A DNA stretch of 28,726 nucleotides. It comes from Ustulina deusta. Lineage: Eukaryota > Ascomycota > Sordariomycetes > Xylariales > Xylariaceae. Each line of letters starts with the position of its first letter. Position 1 is the stretch's first letter. Of this stretch, positions 19,180-28,726 are shown piece by piece. The notes beneath the pieces were generated by a model. The model did not search any database and was not told the origin of the DNA. It worked only from the letters and a program-made list of their open reading frames with translations. Where the stretch lies: positions 1-28,726 of the forward strand of contig JAJNNX010000107.1 in assembly GCA_023159155.1 (NCBI GenBank), written 5' to 3'. Both the position numbers and the translations under genes were made by a program.

Positions 19180-19853
19180 CCCAACGAAGCCCGGTCCCCC
19201 GTGTGCAAGCACTCGTCAGCATCAAATGTTTCGTGTGTTGCGTTCCCACTATGTAAATTCCCCATAACCGCCTGCGGTCCTCGAGTAGTATCTCATCCGA
19301 CTCGCCCACACCAGCCTCGGCTCTGTCTTCTTTCACCACCTTAACCTCGGCGCTTGCAACGATCGTGCCCACGTTATGGGCGGAACGGTAATTATACGCC
19401 CAGGGCTGATGAGCCGTAATACAGGAGCAGGATTCTGTCATGCCATACCCCTGCTTAAAGCCGCTTCCTGGGAACTTCGCTTTTAGGAGCCGTAGTATCT
19501 CTTCGGAGACTGGTGCGGCGCCGCCCGTGATCCGTTTTACACAGCGCAAGTCGTAGTTATCGACGATGTGATCCCGCACGAGACGAATAAGAATGGGCGG
19601 CACAGCAAGAATTTCAGGGATATGGTATTCGGTGTACCATATCAATATTTCGGCTGAATGGGGACACTGTGTCGCCTTTTTTTCAAATAGTAGTCTCTAC
19701 ATAGTGATGTCGAAATATAGGTCGCAGCCTCTTTAACGTCCCCCAACGATACCCTCTCCTTCGTAGTCGCGTCGACAAAACCAGCGAGCTCCTCTTCCGG
19801 ATACTTAGCCAAGGGACATTGTTTTGAACTCTCCTCGAAAAGCCACCCTCATA
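19180..19853 (-). pseudogene. Acyl-CoA synthetase / 4-coumarate-CoA-ligase-like relic
   Basis: Pieces of an adenylate-forming enzyme appear in family order but in different frames. Near 19700-19853: WLFEESSKQCPLAKYPEEEL, then GFVDATTKERVSLGDVKEA. Near 19650-19690: KKGDTVSPFSRNID (family KKGDTV..FSPNS). A large internal deletion follows, then VPPILIRLVRDHIVDNYDLR, GGAAPVSEEI and FKQGYGMTESCSCITAH with the adenylation YGMTE motif. After VGTIVASAEVKVVKE the frame shifts near 19283-19292, and the next piece is RGPQAVMG followed by ETFDADECLHTGD, with the TGD motif. The C-terminal lysine domain is not found. Intact relatives activate aromatic or fatty acids as AMP then CoA esters and often end in a peroxisomal signal. 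With a deletion, at least two frame changes and a missing C-terminus, this copy cannot be functional. Confidence 0.82.
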
Positions 19854-20330
19854 TTGTAACATCGTCGGAAACTAATATTCGACTTGGCCCTGAGACTAAT
19901 GTAGAGGATCCAGGCTTGACTTACATGATATGTCACGATGTTTGCTCTTGAAGATGGGCATAGTGAAGACGGCAGATACAACCCAGTCAGCTCTGTCGTA
20001 TTTACCAGGGCAAACATAAAACGGCGAATCGTAACATCAAAGATTTCGGGGAACACTGGCTGTCCTGACCTAAATAGCAGCCTCGTAAGGTGTCGAGATG
20101 GTTCCCCGCAACTTGTGCATGGGCCTCCGAGCGGGGACTACGGGTTTTCGGGTGATTATCATAGGCATACCAAGTAAACCCTGGCCATTCTATGACAATA
20201 TTAGAGCCCATTTAATCCTGGTGTGGGTAGATTTACCTATTCCTTCTACGGCCATTATATTGATTTACAACTTCCAATACAATAGGTCCACACTCCATCC
20301 TATAAAAAGGTAAGTTGTACAAAATATAGT
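19854..20330. other. Transition region upstream of the ligase relic
   Basis: Sequence of ordinary composition grading into AT-rich DNA after about 20290. Open frames at 19938-20313 are short and unrecognisable. No repeat or RNA gene is seen. Confidence 0.45.
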
Positions 20331-23300
20331 GTAAGGCCAAGTTTGTCGGATTTAGTAATATTGAGCTTTTTGCTATTAAGTATATAGATTGTCTTATGTA
20401 TTGCTTTTTTTCGGGGCTCTAATTTTGCCTTAGTAAAGTATTTATATATAAAGCTTGCTAATAAATATAACTATACTACTTTTACTAAGCTATACTACTA
20501 AGCTATATAGTTTAAATAACTAAGTAATTTTATTACTTATATTTAATTAATTTATATTACTATTAATAACTATATATTAAATTTAATATATTTTTTTAAA
20601 AAATATTACTTTAATAATTTTTTTTATATAAGTATTAATATTGCTATAAAAATAATTATAAATAATTTTAATAAAACGTTTATAATATTTAAATATAATA
20701 AAGTTAAAATAAATAAAAATATATAAATAAATATTATATAGCTTTTATTACTATATAGCTAAACAATTAAATATATAAATATATTAAATAAATTAATCTT
20801 AATAAATTTATATAAAAAGCTTTTTTTTTTTTTTTTAAGCCTTATATATTTTTTAATATATTATTTAATTAACTTTATATATATGCCTTATATATATATA
20901 ATAAGATTTCTATTAACTTATTAAATAAATATTTATTAAATTATTTTTTGCTTTTTATATATAATAAATATAGATTTTTTTAAATTATATAAAAAAACTT
21001 GCTAATAAAGTTTTTAATTATTTAAAACAATTAAAAATAGATTTTTAAACATATAAATATAAAAAACGTGTTTATAACTATTATAACTATTATTAGTACT
21101 TTTATAAAAAAAAAACCTAAGCTATTTAACTTATTATATATATATTAATGTTTATAACGCTTTAATAAATAATAATTAATAATAATTCTTTATTTGAAAA
21201 AAATATTTTTATATGCTTATTTATTACTTTTTAGTAAAGCGCTACTACTACTACTATTATTATTACTACTTTGTTAGATTTGGCCTATAGCTAGTAGCTG
21301 TGAAAAGAGCTAATTAAGCATAGATAGTAGGATTACTTAGTTATATAAGTGTTATAGCTTAACAACGTAGCTTAATAAGTATAGCTAGGCTATATTTATT
21401 AGCGAGCTTATAGATAAATACCTTATAGAGGCAAAAATAGGACTTATAAAAAATAATAATATATAAGGCAATTTATATATTTAATAACGAAAAGTTTAAT
21501 ATTACTAAATCTAACAATTAAAAGTCTTACTAGTTTTTATATTTTATTATAAGTAATTTTTAGCTAAAAATATATAAAAATTACTACTATATTTAAATAA
21601 TATATTATTATGTTTAATGTTTTAAAAAAATTTTTATTATAAAAAAAAGATTTTATTACTAGTGCTTGCAACTATAACCTCTAAAAATATATAGTTCTAA
21701 AAAAAAAGCAAGCTTTATAATTTAAACTATTAAGCGCATTATTAATAAACAATTTCTTTTCTATTAGAGCTGCTAATTTTAATACTATAATATATATAAA
21801 ACTAATAATTATTAAAAAAACGCTATATTAAAACGCTAAATAGCGCTATAAAACTGCTTTTAAGTACTATGCTAATTATTGAACTAAGTTTATTAAGTTT
21901 ACTAAATAAATATATAAAATAGTTTATTTAAACTATTGCTTACTACAAATAAAAGTTAACTAAATAATTAATAAATAATATAATAATTTTAAAAAGCTTA
22001 AAAATATAGCTTAATATGTTCTAAAGTTTAAATATAAATTAGAATATAAAGTTTTTATTAATTTTATAGCTAGAAAATTTATTAAAAATCTAATTAAATA
22101 AACAAACAAATAGTTTAGTAAAATTTTTAAAGCTTAGTTAAAAAGCGCTAAAACAATAGATTTGTTTAAGCTTATTATTAATTTAAAAAAAGCTTTATAA
22201 AATATTTATCTAGCTTAAGTTATTTTTTTAAAAAATATTTATTATAATATTATTATAAATAATACTTTATAATATTAGATTATTATTACTAAACTATACT
22301 AAAAAGCTATAATTTTAAGTATAATTTATATTTTTAGAAAAATTATTAAAAAAAGTACTTTTAATATTTTTAAACTTTTTAATAATTAAAACAATTTAAA
22401 TAATTTTATAAGCAATTAAAAAAAAGATTATTTTAAATAAAATTATTAAAATTATAAAAACTATTAATAATATTAAACTAATAATAGTTATAAAAGCTAC
22501 TAAAATAATTAAGGAAAAAGCTTTAGAAATATTTTTATTAAGCGTTTTTATGCTAATATAAACACTAAAGCTATAAAAAAAAAACTTAAATATAAAAAAC
22601 TATATTATATGTTATAATTATTATTATATATTAAGCTACTAGTTTATATTTATAAATTTTTAACTAAAAGGCTAAAAATTTAATTAAAGTATTAATAAAA
22701 TAGCTAAAATATATATAGCAAATAAAAAAAGTATTAAACAGGCAGTAAAAAAAGCGTAAAAGTAATAAAAAAAAAAAGTAAAATTTAAAGTTCTAAAAAA
22801 TAACCTTTAGAATAATTAATTTTTAAAGCTTTTTATAGCAAAAATAATAAGTTTGTTTATTACTAACTAAAGGCTTGCTAAAATATATAAACTATATAAT
22901 TTAACTATAATAAATTTTAAATTAATTATTTATATATTTAACTAGGCATATTATTTTATATACTTAAAAAATACTAACCTAAATAATATAGTATTAATAA
23001 AAAACAGTATAATCTATATATATAGTTATAGTAAGATTAACGTTAGGGTTTAAGGCCTAAAAAGTATAGTTATATATTAGTTATATAACATTGCTTTTTG
23101 TTTAGATATAGCTACTAACTTAGTTTTTTTATAAGTTCTAAACTAAACAAATATATACTAAAATAATAAACTTAAGTCCGATCTTTTAAAATATTAATAG
23201 GGAGAGCCCTTATGTTTTTTAACCTAAATATATAGCTAATATATTATAGAATATTTTTTAGAACGTTTAACTAAGCAAGCGTTTTATATATAAAAAAACT

Positions 23301-26300
23301 TACTAAACTTTTATATAAAGCGCTCTAGATTTTAAGCTAGCTTTTATAAGTAGTATTAATATTTAGAACATATAAGCCCTAAACTTTTAAAATAGTTGTT
23401 TAACTATATAAAAAAACAGTAATTATTTTATATTTTAATAATAAAATTAGAACTATAAACTATATAGCATGTAGTAAATTTAAGGCTTGCTATAAAATAA
23501 TATAAAACGCTCGCTTAAAAGTTATAAAAACTAATGCTTAATTAGTTATTAATTTTTATAAATTTAATATTTTTAATAAAAATAGGCACTTATAGCATAT
23601 TATATTAATAACTAATTAATATTTAAATTATATCTAGAACTATTATACTAATAATAAATGTTACAATTAGTCGAGTAAAGCTTCTACAGCTAGTTTATTA
23701 ATACTATAGACAAAGACTCTAAGCTAAAAAAGAAAAAAAAAAAGAAAGAACGATAGAATTTATAAAGTAAATAGATATAAACTTTATATATATAGCTGCA
23801 AAGTTATAAGTTGGTTTATATATAGACTTCTTATTTTATTGCTATATAGGTCTAGAATTTTTGCAGGTTTTGCTAAGACTATATAAAACTATACTAACTA
23901 TTATACTACTTTTTTCTAAAACCAAAAATTTAAATATAGTTTTAATTCAACATTACTAATAATATTAAATTTGTATAGTTTCTTTATATTATACTGCTTT
24001 ATTATTATTTTTATAATTGTTTGCAAATTTATTAGCTATTATTATATATATTTAGTTTTGTAATTTTATAAAAAGTTTAAAAGCTTTTTTATAAGTTTTA
24101 TAAAATTAATTAAGCTTAATTAGTATATTTTTAAAATTCTAAGCTATATATTAAATATTATTAGAATTATAGCTTTTTAAGCAACCTAGTATTATGTTAC
24201 GATCAGTCAAATAAAGCTTTTATAGCTAGTTTATTAATACTATAGATAAAAAACTCTAAACTAAAAAAGAAAAAAAGAAAAAAAAAAATTAGAGTTTATA
24301 GAATAGGTAGATATAAACTTTATATATATAGCTGCAAAGTTAGGTTGGTCCGTGTATAGACTTTTTATTTTATTGCTATATAGGTTTAGAGTTTTTATAA
24401 GTTTTGCTAAAACTATACCTAAAACTATATAAACTATACTAATTATTATATTACTTTTTTTTAAAATTAAAAATTTAAATATAATTTTAACTTAAAATTA
24501 TTAATAATATTAAATTTATATAGTTTTTTTATGTTATATTGTTTTATTATTATTTTTATAATTATTTGCAATTTATTAGTTGCTATTATATATATTTATT
24601 TTTGTAATTTTATAAAAAGTTTAAAAGTTTTTTTATAAGTTTTATAAAATTAATTAAGTTTAATTGGTATATTTTTAAAATTTTAAGCTATATACTAAGT
24701 ATTATTAAAATTATAGCTTTTTTAAGCAACTTAGTATTATAATTTTTTGCTTTTTTATATACTTTTAATTGTTTAATTTATTTAATTTTAAATTCTGCTT
24801 TATTATTAATATTTTGGCTAAAAGTAATAATTAGATTTATTAAAATAAAAAGTTATTATTTATTTTTAGAATTAGTTAATATAAAATAGGGTTTTATTTT
24901 GTAAAAGTTAGGCAAATTAAAAATATAACTAAATTTTTGTTTTTTTAAAATTTTAAAAAGTTTAACTAATAAAAATCTAATCTAATAATTAATATTTATA
25001 TTACAAACTTTTTTTTTTAAAAAAACTTTATTTTTATTTTAAAATTTATTAAGCATTTTTTTTTATTAGTTTATAACTTATATTATTTTATATAAAAGTT
25101 GCTATATTATATATTATTTTTTAAACGTTTTAAGTTTAATAAACTAATTTAAATATTTATTACTTAATATTAAAAATTTATAATAGTTTTACTAATATTT
25201 ATTATTAAAAAGTTTTATGTTTTAATTTTTATTATTATTTTTAGTAGTAATATATTAATTAATAAATATTATAAAAAATTATATACAAAATTTAAACAAA
25301 AAGTAAATATTTTAATTATTTTAGTATTTATTAATATAAAAATAAAATTATTAGTTTAATTTTTAATTACTTAATTTTATTGCTTTTTAGGTTTAAAAAT
25401 AATAAATATTACTAAAGCAGTGCTTAATATTTATAAAATTATTAATTATTGTTATAAATTTAGAAATAAATAATTTTATATTATTTAATATTTATATATC
25501 TAATATGCTAAAAAATCTATATAGATTTTTATAGTATTACGTAACTAGTAATTCTATAATATTTATTTTTTTATGAAATAAAATTATAATTAAACAGCTA
25601 AACTTGTTTATAAATACCTATATATAGTTATAACCTTATTAGTTAAATAGTATGTTTTTTGCTATTTATTATTATATATTGCTATATTACAGCTAATATA
25701 AATAATAAATAAAAAAAGCCGGAAGTTTTATTTTATAATATTTTGTTTTTTTATAGTTATAATAATTATATATATATTATTTATAATTATATCTTAAATA
25801 AAGCTAGTAATATTTTTATTTTAATATTTTAATTGTTTTGTGTTAATTTTAATACGTAGTGATTAAAAATATATAAGCTTTTTGAATTAAAGCTATATAT
25901 AAAAAAATCGTTTTATTTAAAATAATTTTAAATATATATAGCTTTTTATTTTTAATTTTTTAGATTTATAGCTAGTTTTTTTATTTAATTAGGTTTATTA
26001 GGTTAGTTTTTAAAAAAATATTAAATAAAAGGTTATAGTTAATATAAAACTTAGTATTTTGGTTAAGTAGGACTAATACTATTATTTATTTTTTAGTTTT
26101 TTTTAGCTTTAATTATTAAAAAGATTAATTATTTTTTTTAATAAATATTAGTTATTATATTTTTTTATTTTAATTAGTATTAAAAAATAATATTAAAGTT
26201 TAATAAAAAATTAGCCTAGTATATTTATTATATTAATAAAATCTATTTATTTAAAAATATAATAAAACTTAATAATTAGTTTATTATAAAAAACTTAGTT

Positions 26301-28726
26301 TTAAAAAGCTTTAATATAATATTTTAAAGTTTATATTATTACTAAAAGTTTATAGTTTTTTAAATTAATAAGCTTGTTTAATTAGTATTATTATTTTAAA
26401 AAATATTTATAAGTTTTTAGGTTATATTTCTTATTATTACTAAATAACGTTTTTTTTATTATTATAAAATATTTGTTTTTATTTATATTAGTTTAGCTAG
26501 GCTTAAAAAAAGCTAAAACAAATATTTTAGAAGCTAATAGTTTTATATGTTCGAAAGTTTATTTTTTTTAGTCCTATTATAAATAGTTTATTTTTTTTTA
26601 ATAGTTAATTAAAAAAATAGCAATTTTATTAATATAATAAATACTATAAAATATAATTATAAAACTTAAAAAATAACTAGATCGATTTAATATTTTTAAA
26701 ATTATTAAAATTCTAATTTAGAATTTTAGATTTTTATAGGGTTAATTTAATTTTTTACTTTAGTTTTTATACTATTTTTAAATAATTAATAATAAATATT
26801 ATAACAAAATTTTTTAATATTTTTTTAATATTTAGCTTAATATAAAATAAATTATTTTTATAATAAGTTTAATATCTTTTTTTTAGTTTTAAAATAAATT
26901 AAAATATTATTTGCGTAAATATTTGCAAACTTGTTTAAAGTTTTTAAATTTATATATTAATAAAGCTTGCTACTAAAAAGTTTTATTTTTAAACTAAATA
27001 ATAAAACTTTTTATTAAAAATTTTTTATAAGTTTAAAAAAATAATAATAATAATTTTTATAGTTAATAATAATTAATAAAAAGCTTTAATAATATTTAAT
27101 TTTATAAATTAGTATTATAATAATTAAATATAATATTACTAATATTTAAATTAATATAATTTTAATTTTTTAAATATATATTTTTTTTATTAATAAATTA
27201 TAAACTTATTTTAATTAACTTAAGTTTAAATATAAATAAAATAAAAATATTTTAAGTTTATATTTTATTTAATAAAGTTTTATAATTAATAGTTTATATT
27301 AATAACTTTTTTTTAAATAAAATAATTATATAAATATATAATATTAATAAAAATTAAAAATATATTTTTATTATTAAGTTCTAATATTATAATTAATTTT
27401 AGTTATAATAATAATAAAGTTTTAGATTTTTTTTAAAAAAAAACTTTTTTAGATATAATAATTAAAAACAAAAAGTGTTTGCATTAATTTTATATACTAA
27501 AATTTTTTTTTATTTAAAAATAAGATTAGTTTATTATTAAAGTCTTTTATAATACTACTTAGTAATTTAAATTTATTTTTTTCTAAAATATTATATTTTT
27601 TACGTTTTTTTTAAATAATTTAATATAGCTATTTTTAGTTATTATAAACTTAATTATAATAGGCTTTTTTTAAAGTTTTTTTAGCTAGTTATTTTTATTT
27701 ATTTTAATAGAAAATAATTTTAGAAGTTTTTATATCTTTTTTTATATAGCGGCTTAGTTTTTTTTTTTTTTTTAAGAATTATTATATAAACTTTTTTTGT
27801 TTTAGGTTTAAAAGTTCTTGGTTTTTTTTTTTTTTTTTAGTTTTATTATTTAATATTTAATATTATTTTTTAACGCTTAATTATATTAATCTGTATTTTT
27901 TTATATTTTTAGGTTTATATTTTATTATTTATTAAAAAGTTTAATTATTATTATTAGCAAAAATTAAATAATAAAAATAAATTATTTAATTAAATTAATT
28001 ATTATTTTAAGTTTTTATTAGAATATTTTATTTTATTAACTATTTAATATTAATAATAATATTATAACTAAATTACTAACTTAAAATATCTAGTTTTTAA
28101 TATTATTATTAATTTTTAAAATATATTTATTAATATTATAGATTTTATTAATTATTTTGTTTTAATAGTATAAACTTTTAAAATTTAGTTAACTAAACTA
28201 TTTTTAGTTTTAATTATTATTTAATTTATTATATAAACTTATAGCTAATTATTAAAAAAATATAAGTTTTAATATTATATAAAACTAAAGTTTTTTATTT
28301 TAATATTATTAACTTATAATTAAATAAATATTTTAAAAATATTAATTTGTTTTAGCTATATATTTTAATTAAAATAAATAAATAATTAATAAAAATTTTT
28401 GTTAGTTCTATTTTATTTTTTAAATTAACAAATTACTAGAGCTATTTTTTATTATAGTTTTTTTTTATTAGTTAAATATTTAAAACTTTAACTTTTATTA
28501 AAATTTAATTATATATTTTTTTTTTATTATAAATAAACAGATTTTTTATTTTAATAAAAATTTTTTTTTATAATTAATGTTTATTTTAATTATTTTAAAA
28601 TAAATATTTATAACTTTTAAATTAATTAAAAATTAATAAACTAGTTATTAAAACTTAATTATTTTAAATTAAATTTTTATTTAATTAAGTTTAAGTTTAA
28701 TTTATTAATTTTTTATAAATTTGTTT
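20330..28726. repeat. RIP-like AT-rich isochore
   Basis: About 8.4 kb made almost wholly of A and T, with TpA-rich strings and very few CpG or CpA. No reading frame of useful length exists on either strand. Scattered G/C-containing patches (21280-21430, 22980-23330, 23640-24400) look like less mutated parts of former transposable elements. A triplet run of ACT/ATT lies near 21242-21270. The sequence reaches the window end, so its extent is unknown. Centromeric, subtelomeric or interspersed heterochromatin would all look like this. Confidence 0.8.
23659..24740 (+). repeat. Head-to-tail repeat of about 536 bp (possible RIP-mutated LTRs)
   Basis: Copy 1 starts TGTTACAATTAGTCGAGTAA (23659) and copy 2 starts TGTTACGATCAGTCAAATAA (24195). 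Both run through AGCTAGTTTATTAATACTATAGA, a purine tract (AAAAAAGAAAAA), AGCTGCAAAGTT, and a TATATAAAACTATACTAA-like TATA region, and end in AAGCAAC(C/T)TAGTATTA. The copies differ by many C/T and G/A transitions plus small indels. The TG start, length and TATA-like element suggest an LTR whose terminal CA became TA. The direct head-to-tail junction without an internal region is unusual. Confidence 0.65.

Noticed and set aside
21242..21270. ACT/ATT triplet run as a CRISPR-like or functional repeat
   Set aside because: Simple-sequence microsatellite in AT-rich DNA; no spacers.
23040..23052. Telomere repeat (TTAGGG)
   Set aside because: A single TTAGGG occurrence in AT-rich DNA; no tandem array.

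Overview
The window looks like nuclear DNA of a filamentous ascomycete (Pezizomycotina). The evidence is short introns (65-114 nt) with GTGAGT/GTGAGG/GTACGT donors and, in two of three, recognisable CTAAC/CTGAY branch points; fungus-restricted protein families (a DUF3433 membrane protein, a Cys-rich single-pass surface protein); and a sharp split between GC-balanced gene islands and blocks so poor in C and G that they look like the product of repeat-induced point mutation (RIP). All family calls rest on reading translations by eye; no database search was possible.

Layout. (1) 1-5883 is one near-perfect inverted duplication of about 2.9 kb per arm, with a 44-nt centre at 2923-2966. From outside inwards each arm holds the 5' part of a phosphatidylserine-decarboxylase-like (PSD-like) gene with its TATA-bearing promoter, a GC-balanced non-coding stretch, a roughly 0.8-kb RIP-like AT block, and a less AT-biased inner segment. 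The two PSD-like copies point away from each other. The left one runs off the window start; the right one continues into unique sequence to 6548. (2) 6549-14731 is a gene-sparse island: a spliced Cys-rich membrane protein (minus), a 470-aa hypothetical protein faintly like fungal HNH-type proteins (minus), a short-chain dehydrogenase (SDR) relic (minus), and divergent from it an Fe-ADH/maleylacetate-reductase-like gene with one in-frame stop (plus). (3) 14732-20330 holds a three-exon DUF3433 gene (minus) and a multiply broken acyl-CoA synthetase (4-coumarate-CoA ligase-like) relic (minus). (4) From about 20330 to the end is an AT-rich isochore with no readable gene. It contains a roughly 536-bp head-to-tail repeat that looks like RIP-mutated retrotransposon LTRs.

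How it fits together. Four metabolic enzyme genes (PSD-like decarboxylase, SDR, Fe-ADH/maleylacetate reductase-like, acyl-CoA ligase-like) all carry breaks, while the two surface/membrane protein genes and the hypothetical gene read cleanly. The simplest reading is a subtelomere-like or isochore-edge segment where a former metabolic neighbourhood is decaying. Two of the stop codons fit CpA-to-TpA mutation. Part of the damage in the PSD-like copies may instead be sequencing error, because the two palindrome arms differ mainly by single-base indels. The main object for a second look is the palindrome: either a recent fold-back inverted duplication of an already RIP-mutated segment, or a fold-back read/assembly artefact.
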